Shown piece after piece: positions 35,117-43,922 of a stretch of 64,000 bases of DNA (within the stretch, counting starts at the first letter, position 1; every line of letters starts with the position of its first letter). Source of the DNA: JABMQB01 sp963666575 (GTDB lineage: Bacteria > Bacteroidota > Bacteroidia > Bacteroidales > Prolixibacteraceae); contig CAXXYG010000025.1 of assembly GCA_963666575.2 (NCBI GenBank), positions 248,001 through 312,000 on the forward strand, in the 5' to 3' direction. The notes beneath the pieces are model-generated. The model saw only the letters and a program-made list of their open reading frames with translations. It ran no database searches and was not told the origin of the DNA. A program made the position numbers and the translations under genes.

Positions 35117-36581
35117 TTAACTGCGTTTTATAGCACGTATTATTGTTCCATCCTTCTCTCTGATGTTAACAATCATGGGCATTTCGCCCGGCAAACTATG
35201 AGTGGCACACGAAAAACAAGGGTCGTAGGCCCTGAATGCCATTTCAATCATATTCAGTATTCCATCGTTTACAATTACTCCTTTCTTAATTAATCCTTGT
35301 GCTGCTTTCTTTAACGACATACAAATGGGGGCATTGTTATTGGTAGTGCCAACAATAAGGTTAACATTTTTTACAATTCCATTTTTATCGGTTACATAAT
35401 GGTGAGTTAAGGTGCCTCGCTGAGCTTCTACAATACCAACACCTTCGGTGGGAACATTTGGTAACGCCGACCGTAATTCTTTCCTGGTAATATCAGGATC
35501 AGTAATCAATTCGAGGCTTCGTTCGGCAGCATACAATAATTCGATTAACCGCGCCCAATGCATTGCCAGAGTTGCATGTACAGGTTTGCCTCCCAGGATT
35601 CCGTACATTTTTTCGTATTCAACCTGTGCCAAAGGTGTAGCCATTCCATCAGCGGTATTTAACCGCGCCAATGGTGTTGCCTGGTACACTCCCGAATCCT
35701 GCCCTTCAACAAATCCTTTCCATCCTATTTTTTTCAGGTACGGGGAATTTTAAGTAACTCCACGGTTCAACTCTTTCTGCAACAAATTTGCGGTAATCAT
35801 TGGGTGCATATTTACAGTGTTCAACTCCATTGGTATCAACCACCCTCACTTTTCCATCATAAAAGTTAACTTTGTTGTTTTTATCAACTAATCCCATCGA
35901 ATGGATGTTAAGCGAATAAGGGCCATTTAAAATAAGATCCACATAATCGTTATTTTTCAGGACTACATCGTTAAAAATCTCAAGCGAGAATTTGGCAAAA
36001 TTGATAAACTCTTTAGCTTTTCCTTCTATATCAACCCGTTGTTCTTCTGTCAGCCCTTTCCTTACGCCACCCGGAATATTCATTACCACATGTGTTTGAT
36101 GCCCACCTAATAATGCCTGAATTTCCTGAGCTACGCGCCTTTGTTTAATTACTTCAGTACCTATGTTGACACCCACTGTGTTTATCACCCCCAAAATATT
36201 CCGATCGGCTTTGGCTGCTGTTGGCCCCACCACAAAATCGGGGGCAGCCAGGGCATAAAAATGAGCGATATGGCTGTGCACAAAATGCGCCATATAAAAC
36301 AATTCACGCAATTTTTTAGCTGTTGGTGGTGGCTCAACACCATACACCGCATCAATAGCTTTTCCCGATGCCATATGGTGGCACCCCGGGCAAACACCAC
36401 AAATTTTTGTAACTATCTGTGGTAACTCTTCCACCGGGCGTCCTTCGCAAAACTTTTCAAAACCCCTTAATTCAGGAACCTGAAAATAGACATTATCAAC
36501 ATCACCCTCATCAGTGAGGAAAATTTCAATTTTACCATGCCCTTCCAGTCGGGTTATCGGATCGATTGTTATTTGTTGCAT
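35117..36581 (-). CDS. mvhA: [NiFe] hydrogenase large subunit, MvhA/group 3-like, with internal frameshift
   Basis: Catalytic subunit that splits or forms H2. Upstream part 36581-35706 has the N-terminal ITRLEGHGKIEI and proximal nickel motif KICGVCPGCHHMA. Downstream part 35689-35117 has PLARLNTADGMATPLAQ and distal motif DPCFSCATH followed by a 26-residue tail for the maturation protease. The two parts are in different frames. Dropping one C from the CCCC run (plus-strand GGGG at 35742-35745) gives a continuous 487-residue protein reading SYLKFPYLKKIGWKGF across the junction, exactly as in relatives. Without that change the protein ends after KNRMERIC and lacks half the Ni ligands. No signal peptide, as in cytoplasmic group 3 enzymes. 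Sequencing error is the simplest explanation; true inactivation or programmed shifting is possible. Confidence 0.88.
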
Positions 36582-36604
36582 TTGTTATAATTATAATTCA
36601 TTTT

Positions 36605-37609
36605 TTACTCCAGTGTTATTGTCTCTTTATTCCCGATTTTCCTCCTTAGAATTGAACCGGGCAAACTAAACCTGTAGAATGTGCCTGCCGGGTCGGCAAT
36701 TTGCCCGATTATTTTTTCGATTTCAGCCGGATCATTGGCATCAATCATGGTTGCCACTGCCGACATCATTTTTGCTCCCGGATCGGTAACTCCCGGCGGT
36801 GGCCCGTAACATCCACGGCAAGGCGCATTCCCTTCAATACAGCGGTAACCACAACCTCCACGTGTGGCAGGCCCCAGGCAAATAATGCCTTGCTCTAAAA
36901 AACAGGTTTCCCCATCGTCTTCTATTTCAAAAGGCCGTTTAAATTCTTTTACTTGTTTATTTTCGCTTTTTTTACGGGAACATTCATCACACTGGGTTTT
37001 ATCCAATGCCCCAATTACTGAGCCTTTTGGGGGTAGTTCCAACCCACTGACAATTGCCATAAACACCTCCAATAACCGTTCGGTTTGAGGCGGGCAACCG
37101 GGCATATAATAATCAACATTAACCGTTTGATCCAATGTACGGACATCGTTATAAAACTTGGGCAATTTTAGGGTACCTTCTTTAACAATACATTCCTCCT
37201 GAGGTAAAATATTTTTCTTATTTTCAGTTGAAGGGGTTTGGAAATATACCCGGTCAAACAGTTCTTCTTTTGTTGAAAAGTTTGCCAGGCCGGGGATTCC
37301 TCCCATATGAGCGCACGAACCATAGGCCACCAGTATTTTGGTTTTTTGCCTTAACAGTTTGGCCATGTGTTCGTTTTCACTGTTCCTTACAGCTCCGTTA
37401 AAAAGTGTCACATCAATGTACTTGTCTTCCATTGCTTCCACATCGGAATACTTAATATCGAGGGCAATGGGCCAAAAAACAAGGTCGGCATTGGCCACTA
37501 CATCAAACAATTTTTCATGAACATCGAGGACTGAAACACAACAACCTCCACAAGCCGCTCCCCAATAAACAGCCATTTTGATTTTTGGTTTTTTATTTTG
37601 TTCTGTCAT
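36605..37609 (-). CDS. mvhG: [NiFe] hydrogenase small subunit, MvhG-like
   Basis: Electron-transfer subunit with Fe-S clusters, 334 residues from the ATG at 37609 (MTEQNKKPKIKMAVYWG). An upstream frame extension to 37741 overlaps mvhD and lacks homology character. The proximal cluster motif ACGGCCVS (about 19-26) is followed by YGSCAHMGG, YMPGCPPQTERLL and a C-terminal cysteine set CLGPATRGGCGYRC and CRGCYGPPPG for further [4Fe-4S] clusters. No Tat signal is present, so it is cytoplasmic, in line with MvhG rather than respiratory group 1 hydrogenases. It lies 13 bp after mvhD and 23 bp before the large subunit gene. Confidence 0.92.
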   Translation of the reverse strand: MTEQNKKPKIKMAVYWGAACGGCCVSVLDVHEKLFDVVANADLVFWPIALDIKYSDVEAMEDKYIDVTLFNGAVRNSENEHMAKLLRQKTKILVAYGSCAHMGGIPGLANFSTKEELFDRVYFQTPSTENKKNILPQEECIVKEGTLKLPKFYNDVRTLDQTVNVDYYMPGCPPQTERLLEVFMAIVSGLELPPKGSVIGALDKTQCDECSRKKSENKQVKEFKRPFEIEDDGETCFLEQGIICLGPATRGGCGYRCIEGNAPCRGCYGPPPGVTDPGAKMMSAVATMIDANDPAEIEKIIGQIADPAGTFYRFSLPGSILRRKIGNKETITLE

Positions 37610-37622
37610 TTTATGTTTATTT

Positions 37623-38048
37623 TCAGGTAAGCGTTTCAATAACTTCTTTGGCATAGCAAGGCCCCAATTCACGAATGGTTTCAGTAAATGAATCAGCCAA
37701 TTGCGCAAACTGTTTTCCTTCGCTGGCGCTGATCCATTCAAGGTGTAGGCGTTCTGGTTCTATTCCTAATTGATTGATGTATTTTTTTAGCAGGTGATAC
37801 CTGCGCAGGCACTTGTAATTTCCTTCGTGGTAGTGGCAATCACCCGGGTGGCAACCACAAATGAGTACTCCATCGGCTCCTTTTTTGAATGATTCAAGAA
37901 CAAATGTCGGGTCAATCCTACCGGAGCACATAACACGGATAATACGGATATTAGGCGCATATTTCATACGCGATGTCCCCGCCAGGTCGGCTCCGGTGTA
38001 CGAACACCAATTACATAAAAATGATACGATTGTTGGTTCAAAATCCAT
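37623..38048 (-). CDS. mvhD: Hydrogenase iron-sulfur subunit, MvhD-like
   Basis: A 141-residue [2Fe-2S] protein that carries electrons between hydrogenase and HdrA. The cysteine pattern is complete: FLCNWCSY (Cys12, Cys15), VMCSGRID (Cys41) and CGCHPGDCHY (about 64-73). In methanogen HdrABC-MvhAGD this subunit docks on HdrA; in QmoB the same domain is fused to the C-terminus of an HdrA-like protein. Here it is a separate gene 41 bp downstream of the 578-aa HdrA. Start ATG at 38048 gives a family-typical N-terminus. Confidence 0.92.
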   Translation of the reverse strand: MDFEPTIVSFLCNWCSYTGADLAGTSRMKYAPNIRIIRVMCSGRIDPTFVLESFKKGADGVLICGCHPGDCHYHEGNYKCLRRYHLLKKYINQLGIEPERLHLEWISASEGKQFAQLADSFTETIRELGPCYAKEVIETLT

Positions 38049-38089
38049 TTTATAATCCTCCTTAAATCATGTGGTTATATATTGTATTT

Positions 38090-39826
38090 TTATGTGGTTA
38101 TTTCATACTCTTTTGATAACAACCCATTAATTTGAGAAAGTATCTGTTGGTCGGTAAAATGCTGGGCACTAATTGCACCTGTTGGACAAGCAGATCCGCA
38201 TGTGCCGCACCCTTTACACAAAATTTCATTCACCGATGAAACCTGTTTTTCTTCATCAAAACCTATGGCTGTATATGGGCAAACACTGATGCATGTTTGG
38301 CAACCACAACAAATATCTTCATTCACTTTTGCGGTAGTAACTTCTACCTCGACCCAGCCTTTACTAATCGATGCGAGTATCCTCCCGGCTGCAGCCCTCG
38401 CTTGAGACACCGAATCAGGAATATCTTTGGGTGCCTGACAACTACCTACTACATACACACCGTCGGTGGTTGTTGCTACCGGATCGAGTTTGGGATGCCT
38501 TTCAATAAAAAACTGATTGCCACACATGCTTATCCCCACAGCATGGGCTAACTTTTGAGAACTTTTATGCGCTTCCTTTGCCACCATCAAAATAACCATA
38601 TCGGCTGGAACTTCGATTTGTTCGCGCGATAACTTTTCATACATAGTAATGAGCATGCTACAATCATCAGTTGGCTCAGCTTCATTAATTTCGGGCAATC
38701 CATTGTGCTGGTCAAACATCAAAAACATGACATTCTTTAACGACGTTGCCGAATACAATTCTTCACAGCCATTTCCCATGGCGCGCATATCGGCATATAT
38801 TTCATAAATATGTGCATCAGGGATTGCAGAACGCACCTGGTTTGCATACTTCAATGCATTTTTACAACAAAGCCGCGAACAATACTCGTGGTAATCCTGA
38901 TTCCTACTGCCCACACAGTGTATAATAGCAACGTTTTTAGGGATTTTGCCATCTTTCGTAAGCATTTGCCCCGACTTAAGAAATTGTTCAAATTCAAGTG
39001 ATGTAACAACATCAGGCAATACACCGTATTTATACTTTTTAATTTCTGAAGGATCAAACGTATTTAGCCCTACAGCAATGATAATATTTCCAAATTTCAG
39101 GTTAAGGGCAAGCCCCTCTTTTGATTGAATTTCAGTTTCAAAATTCCCGACGTAACCGCTTACTTTTTCAATTTCGGTATTCAGGAATACTTTAATTTGA
39201 GGGTGTTTAAAAACCTTATCGATTTTAGGATCGATCATTTGTGCCGCACTATACAGATAAGGTGATGTTAAGTCGATTTTTGAAGCATAACCTCCCAACT
39301 CCCCTGTTTTTTCAACCAGGAAAACCTGTTTCCCCGATTCAGCAATTTCAAGTGCTGCTGAAATTCCTGAAACTCCGCCACCTATAATCAGTGTTGCAGG
39401 ATTTATATCTACCGACCTCTTATTTAACGACTCGTGCCACCGAACTCTGTTAATAGCCGCAGCAACCAACGATTTGGCTTTTTTGGTAGCCACATCCCTG
39501 CTTGTATGTACCCACGAAACATGTTCCCTTATATTTGCCATTTCGAACATATAAGGATTGAGCCCTGCATTTTCAAGTGCTTTCCGAAACGTTAATTCAT
39601 GAATCCGGGGTGAACATGAAGCAACTACAACACGGTTGAGCCGGTGTTTTTTTATATCGTTGATGATTAAATCCTGCCCGGGGTCGGAGCACATGTATTT
39701 ATAATCGCGGGAAATAACAACATAAGGCAATGTTTCAACTTCGTGAGCGACTTTTTCAACATCAACCATCTTTGCGATATTGGTTCCACACCAGCAAACA
39801 TAAACACCTATTCTGATTTCTTCCAT
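38090..39826 (-). CDS. hdrA: HdrA-like FAD/iron-sulfur subunit (578 aa)
   Basis: Flavoprotein core of an Hdr/Qmo-type complex. N-terminal HdrA domain with VYVCWCGTNI (Cys11, Cys13), SCSPRIHELTFR (70-81) and REHVSWVH (100-107). FAD-binding Rossmann motif GGGVSG (149-154), CVGSRNQDYHEYCSRLCC as the family central block, and a C-terminal double ferredoxin with CCGCQTCISVCP (506-517) and CKGCGTCGSACP (about 537-548). It lacks the mid-domain CAAC cluster and internal ferredoxin found in full-length HdrA. The second HdrA-like protein has exactly those. With MvhD next to it, the pair equals a split QmoB. It probably passes electrons from hydrogenase, with flavin as branching point. Confidence 0.92.
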   Translation of the reverse strand: MEEIRIGVYVCWCGTNIAKMVDVEKVAHEVETLPYVVISRDYKYMCSDPGQDLIINDIKKHRLNRVVVASCSPRIHELTFRKALENAGLNPYMFEMANIREHVSWVHTSRDVATKKAKSLVAAAINRVRWHESLNKRSVDINPATLIIGGGVSGISAALEIAESGKQVFLVEKTGELGGYASKIDLTSPYLYSAAQMIDPKIDKVFKHPQIKVFLNTEIEKVSGYVGNFETEIQSKEGLALNLKFGNIIIAVGLNTFDPSEIKKYKYGVLPDVVTSLEFEQFLKSGQMLTKDGKIPKNVAIIHCVGSRNQDYHEYCSRLCCKNALKYANQVRSAIPDAHIYEIYADMRAMGNGCEELYSATSLKNVMFLMFDQHNGLPEINEAEPTDDCSMLITMYEKLSREQIEVPADMVILMVAKEAHKSSQKLAHAVGISMCGNQFFIERHPKLDPVATTTDGVYVVGSCQAPKDIPDSVSQARAAAGRILASISKGWVEVEVTTAKVNEDICCGCQTCISVCPYTAIGFDEEKQVSSVNEILCKGCGTCGSACPTGAISAQHFTDQQILSQINGLLSKEYEITT

Positions 39827-39837
39827 AGTTTTAAATT

Positions 39838-41028
39838 TTATGCAAATGCCGGTACTTGTTCTGATTGGTGTTTTTTAATAGCAGCTGTTTTTAATGCCGC
39901 GATATATATGGAGAATGGCCGGTATGCCAAATGTGACCATTTTGAGAAGGGGACTTCAATCATTATCATCGGGACAAGGATTACTAAATGTGCCACATAT
40001 GAAATGTAGGTAGCAGCAGGCATCCCTGTAATCCTGAAAATATGCACGAGAATTCCGGAAATAGCGGTTAATCCTAACATGATAATAAAATGCCAGTCGG
40101 TGGGGTGGGAATGTTTAAGTTTACACCGTTTTTTAGTAAATCTTCCAATAACGACTGGTATTAAAAAAACAAGTATACCAATTGTAGAATAATAACCCAA
40201 CAACCGTTGCCAGTTGTACCATGGAACAACTTCTTCGATCTGAAACCGCGGCAACAACACAACAATAATGGCAAACATAATTGTGTATCCGGTCATTAAT
40301 AACAAATGCCCGGCCCAATATTGTTTGTCGTCACATTTTTTAAGTTTTGCCTGGGTAGCAAAATGAAAAATTAACTTCCAGAATTGAGTAAAATAGGCAG
40401 AAAAAGGAACCTGAATTGTTTTATCTTTAAATACAGTCAGGTAAAACATACGCAGAATATTTGTTATCAGTAAACCGCCTGCTACAAAAGCCATCACCCA
40501 ATCGCCATAATGAATAATATTCAGAAACCTTTCTCCAGAAATTCCATCCACCATGTTGTTAATCATCACCCCTCCCTGTTCATTGATAAATCGCATGGGA
40601 TTTGTCCACAACTCAGCCGAGGGGGGCAAAAAAATCATAAACAGTGCTAAAATTAAAAGGCCTATTCCTACCAGAAACGATGCTTCCCACGTTGTTGAAG
40701 TAAAGAACTTCTTTGAAAGGCCAGTCCAATCGTAAACTGAGATTTGATACCGGCGGATGGACCTCATTATTTCACATGGATTGGCTTCGCGGGGGCATGT
40801 TTTTGTACAATCGCCACAAAAATAGCACATCCATAAATCCACATTACTTTGGAGTTTTTCTTTTAATCCCATTTGCGCCTGTCGGATAACATTACGTGGA
40901 AACTGGTGTCCTTCTTCTGTTAAAGGGCAACTGGCTGTACAATTGCCACAATGGAAACAATCTTTCCAGTTTTTCACCCCAAACTTTTCGAGGCTTTGCA
41001 TAAAACCAGGGTCTACTCGTGTTGCCAT
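39838..41028 (-). CDS. qmoC: QmoC-like membrane cytochrome b/ferredoxin subunit
   Basis: A 396-residue fusion of an HdrC-like ferredoxin domain with an HdrE/NarI-like membrane domain. Two [4Fe-4S] motifs are complete: Cys24, 27, 30, 34 (CFHCGNCTASCP) and Cys68, 71, 74, 78 (CYFCGDCTKTCP). About six transmembrane helices follow (near 113-134, 170-192, 240-262, 275-298, 310-332, 340-360). Helix histidines in NIIHYGDW, YWAGHLLLM, GILVHIFRI and YVAHLVIL are candidate heme b ligands. QmoC exchanges electrons with menaquinone. It is 11 bp upstream of the 578-aa hdrA gene, so it should anchor the complex to the membrane and replace the missing HdrB. Confidence 0.9.
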   Translation of the reverse strand: MATRVDPGFMQSLEKFGVKNWKDCFHCGNCTASCPLTEEGHQFPRNVIRQAQMGLKEKLQSNVDLWMCYFCGDCTKTCPREANPCEIMRSIRRYQISVYDWTGLSKKFFTSTTWEASFLVGIGLLILALFMIFLPPSAELWTNPMRFINEQGGVMINNMVDGISGERFLNIIHYGDWVMAFVAGGLLITNILRMFYLTVFKDKTIQVPFSAYFTQFWKLIFHFATQAKLKKCDDKQYWAGHLLLMTGYTIMFAIIVVLLPRFQIEEVVPWYNWQRLLGYYSTIGILVFLIPVVIGRFTKKRCKLKHSHPTDWHFIIMLGLTAISGILVHIFRITGMPAATYISYVAHLVILVPMIMIEVPFSKWSHLAYRPFSIYIAALKTAAIKKHQSEQVPAFA

Positions 41029-41073
41029 GTTATACTATTTAAATATTATCATGCACCTAATTTATTTATGGTA

Positions 41074-42885
41074 TTAGTCTACTATTATTGTTGAAAGTTC
41101 TTTTGCCCTATTTTCAATATCAGAAAACGAAAGGCTTGATATTCCATTTGATACTTTTCCATTTAAAATTCCTTGTAATACTCTTGAAGCAGCAGCCGAC
41201 GCTTGCGCAACCGTATCAGGGATATCTTTTGGGCCCTGGCACAATCCAGCAATCATAATTCCTCCCGAAACTGTATCAACAGGATCACTTATTGAATTAA
41301 GTTCTTTCATCCAGCCCGATTTATCGACAGCAATACCACACATTTTTGCGATCTCTTTTGCATCGTCATTAGGTTCTAATCCAACCGCCAGGATGACCAT
41401 TTCAACTTTCTGTTCAATCAGCACCCCTTTTTCAACATCTTCACTTCTGATAATTAATTCACCATTGTCCGATTCAACTTTTGCAGTCCTGCCTCTGATT
41501 ATGTTTATGCCTTCGCCTTTAATACGCTCATAGAACTCTTCGTATCCTTTACCAAAAGCACGCATATCAATATAATGCTCATACACTTCGGCATCGGGCA
41601 ATTTTTCTTTCACCAAATGAGCCAGTTTTAATGAATACATACAACACACCTTCGAGCAATAACTGTTGTAGTTTTCATCGCGGCTGCCAATACAATGAAT
41701 AATAGCAACACTATCAGGTTCATCGCCTCCGGTTGTAAACACCCAATTGCCTTTTTTATCTTTTGTGCGGAATGTTATATTGCCACCTGTTGGGCCCGCG
41801 GCATTTATCAACCGCTCAAATTCAAGCGATGTTAAAACATTTGGATATTTACCATATCCAAACTGTTCAGCCCTTTTAGCGTCAAAAATTTTAAAGCCTG
41901 TTGAAACAACAATATTTCCGACTGTTATTTCAATTTCTTCATCTTTTGCGTCCAAATCAATACAACCTTCAACAGGGCAAACTTTTACACAAACCCCACA
42001 TTTTAATCCCTGCACATGCCTGCAACTTTCTGCGTCGATTAAATATTTATTTGGAACAGCCTGAGGAAAAGGTATATAAATTGCTTTTCGCATAGTAGTC
42101 CCTACATCAAATTCGCTGGATGCTTTGCCCGGGCATTTATCAGAACATGTACCACAACCAATACAGGTATTTATATTGACCCTTCGGGCTTTTTTAAGGA
42201 TTTTGATCTTATAATTTCCCGGTTTTCCTTCAATGGCTGTTACTTCACAATAGGTCATCAGGTCGATATTTGGGTGTTGCCCGATTTCAACCATTTTCGG
42301 AGTCAATATGCACGCTGCACAATCGAGGGTTGGGAATGTTTTATCGAACATGGCCATATGCCCACCAATGGTCCCGGTTTTTTCAACAAGGAATACTTTT
42401 CGGTTGCCATTAGCAATTTCGAGCGATGCCTGAATTCCTGCAATTCCACCTCCAATTACCAGTGTATCTGTACACATGTCATTTGTTTGAGGTTTTGCAG
42501 CCCGCTCGAATGGAACTCCATAAATGGCACACGAAAGAATTGCCTTTGCCAGTTTTGTACTATTATGCTCCATTGCACCATATTCCCTAAAATCGGCTAA
42601 TACAATATTTTCGGTAGGAAGGCCAATTCCGAAGAAAACACTGGCGAGAAATGATTTAACCATCCCGGTATCATAGCCAGCAATAATTAGTCGTTTTATA
42701 TTTTCCTGTTTTATTTGAGATTCCATATATAATTTATCCCATAAAGGAAAATTCTCTGAATCCCAAACCACAGAAACATGGCTAAATGATTTTGCATAAT
42801 CGGTTAACTCCACAAAATTAATGGTACTTATATGGCCATTCCCCGGATGGTAAAAAAAGATACCCGTTAAATCTTTTTCACTCAT
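41074..42885 (-). CDS. Second HdrA-like flavoprotein (QmoA/HdrA-type, 603 aa)
   Basis: First gene of the hydrogenase operon. Residues 1-135 match the HdrA N-terminal domain only loosely and have none of its cluster cysteines. The FAD motif is GGGIAG (145-150). The mid-domain cluster signature TFPTLDCAACILTPKM (Cys189, Cys192, with Cys213) and an inserted ferredoxin (CIGCGTCSDKCP at 241-252, KCGVCVKVCP at 295-304) are intact, as is CIGSRDENYNSYCSKVCC. There is no C-terminal ferredoxin. This cofactor set is complementary to that of the 578-aa protein. Likely role: second flavin/Fe-S subunit of a Qmo-like module, by analogy with QmoA/QmoB. Confidence 0.9.
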   Translation of the reverse strand: MSEKDLTGIFFYHPGNGHISTINFVELTDYAKSFSHVSVVWDSENFPLWDKLYMESQIKQENIKRLIIAGYDTGMVKSFLASVFFGIGLPTENIVLADFREYGAMEHNSTKLAKAILSCAIYGVPFERAAKPQTNDMCTDTLVIGGGIAGIQASLEIANGNRKVFLVEKTGTIGGHMAMFDKTFPTLDCAACILTPKMVEIGQHPNIDLMTYCEVTAIEGKPGNYKIKILKKARRVNINTCIGCGTCSDKCPGKASSEFDVGTTMRKAIYIPFPQAVPNKYLIDAESCRHVQGLKCGVCVKVCPVEGCIDLDAKDEEIEITVGNIVVSTGFKIFDAKRAEQFGYGKYPNVLTSLEFERLINAAGPTGGNITFRTKDKKGNWVFTTGGDEPDSVAIIHCIGSRDENYNSYCSKVCCMYSLKLAHLVKEKLPDAEVYEHYIDMRAFGKGYEEFYERIKGEGINIIRGRTAKVESDNGELIIRSEDVEKGVLIEQKVEMVILAVGLEPNDDAKEIAKMCGIAVDKSGWMKELNSISDPVDTVSGGIMIAGLCQGPKDIPDTVAQASAAASRVLQGILNGKVSNGISSLSFSDIENRAKELSTIIVD

Positions 42886-42974
42886 ATTAATTAAACTTAT
42901 TTCTGAATAAAAAATTGAATATTATTAGAACATTACAGTAAGTCTAAGTTACTTGAAGCATTGAGTTTTGTGAA

Positions 42975-42986
42975 TGACCGTGGTCA
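42975..42986. promoter_or_regulatory. FNR/CRP-type dyad upstream of the hydrogenase operon
   Basis: TGACCGTGGTCA is a perfect palindrome that fits the FNR-superfamily pattern TGAC-N4-GTCA. It lies 90 bp upstream of the first operon gene and 43 bp downstream of the stop of an FNR-family gene. Position and symmetry make it the best candidate operator for that regulator. Not confirmed by a second copy. Confidence 0.55.
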
Positions 42987-43028
42987 GTAAAAAAAATGAT
43001 TTGGATCAGTTTTTTAGGATAGAAATGA

Positions 43029-43739
43029 TTAGTTCTCAAAAAGGCGTGCAGTTTGTTTTAAGCCCTTTATATCGATTAAAGTGATTGACCGGCCCTTTGT
43101 TTCAATTAAATGTTCTTCTTTAAAATCGGATAATAATCGGATAACAGTTTCAGTAGCTGTTCCAACAATATTGGCCATATCTTCCCTTGGAATTGAAATT
43201 TTATGAGTGAGGTATGATTTGCCTTTAGCCGAAAATATCCGATTCAAAATCAGCAAGGTTTCTGCCAGCCGTTCACGGACTGGTTTTTGAGCAATAGAAA
43301 TAATTTTTTGTTCGGCATCTTCCAGCAAAGCACACAAATACAACATTATTTCATCAGTCAATAACGGGTATTTTTTCAGAAGGTAAAAAAAGAATGATTT
43401 ACTAATAAAACAAATAACCGAATCGTCGAGAGTGGCAGCAGATGCATGGTAATGCCTGCCACTTAACAATGCCCTTATTCCAAAAATACTCCCGGGAGTG
43501 GCTAACCGCATTATTTGCTCTTTGCCATCAATACCAACCTTAAATATTTTTATTTTTCCCTGCTCGAGGCAATATATTCCTGTTGGGATCCGGCCATCGT
43601 AAAATACAATTTGCCCCTTTTTATAAAATGTACAAATTTTGTTTTTATTTAATTCGGTAAGGTCCTCTTTCGTTAATTCCTTAAAGAAAGAGATTGATTT
43701 GATTAGACAAGAGGGGCAAGATGGTTTTTCAACTTTCAT
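43029..43739 (-). CDS. FNR/CRP family regulator of the hydrogenase locus
   Basis: A 236-residue regulator. The ATG at 43739 is used; the codon at 43748 is GTG. The N-terminus carries CPSCLIKS with two cysteines and a further Cys near KICTFY, similar to the cysteine-bearing N-termini of FNR proteins, but a full four-cysteine [4Fe-4S] set is not certain. The sensor beta-roll (about 35-125) includes QIVFYDGRIPTGIYCLEQGKIKI. The C-terminal winged helix has ISIPREDMANIVGTATETVIRLLSDFKEE, a typical FNR recognition helix. It is directly upstream of and co-directional with the hydrogenase operon, whose leader holds a TGAC-N4-GTCA dyad; oxygen or redox control is the natural inference. Confidence 0.9.
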   Translation of the reverse strand: MKVEKPSCPSCLIKSISFFKELTKEDLTELNKNKICTFYKKGQIVFYDGRIPTGIYCLEQGKIKIFKVGIDGKEQIMRLATPGSIFGIRALLSGRHYHASAATLDDSVICFISKSFFFYLLKKYPLLTDEIMLYLCALLEDAEQKIISIAQKPVRERLAETLLILNRIFSAKGKSYLTHKISIPREDMANIVGTATETVIRLLSDFKEEHLIETKGRSITLIDIKGLKQTARLFEN

Positions 43740-43750
43740 ATTGTCCACAT

Positions 43751-43765
43751 TATGATTTAATCATA
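43751..43765. promoter_or_regulatory. Palindrome upstream of the FNR-family gene
   Basis: TATGATTTAATCATA is a perfect 15-bp palindrome 12 bp upstream of the regulator's ATG. It contains TGAT and ATCA half-sites, but with 3 rather than 4 bp between them, so it is not a canonical FNR box. Autoregulatory operator is possible; AT-rich composition weakens the case. Confidence 0.4.
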
Positions 43766-43922
43766 CTAAAAAAACATCAAAAGGTTTCACTGGTATTATG
43801 TTATCTGCCTCATTAAAAAGCAAATTTGTTTTTGAAATTAGTTCCTTTTTTTTTAACTTTTCTTAAAAATCAAACTGGCTTTTAATAAAAAACAGCAATA
43901 ATCAAACACCATTTTAGAACCT

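Noticed and set aside
35117..36581. Two separate hydrogenase subunits instead of one frameshifted gene
   Set aside because: The two parts carry the N- and C-terminal nickel motifs of a single large subunit, and one base change joins them exactly at a conserved segment.
37610..37741. 44-codon upstream extension of the hydrogenase small subunit
   Set aside because: It overlaps mvhD in another frame, and homology starts at the ATG at 37609.
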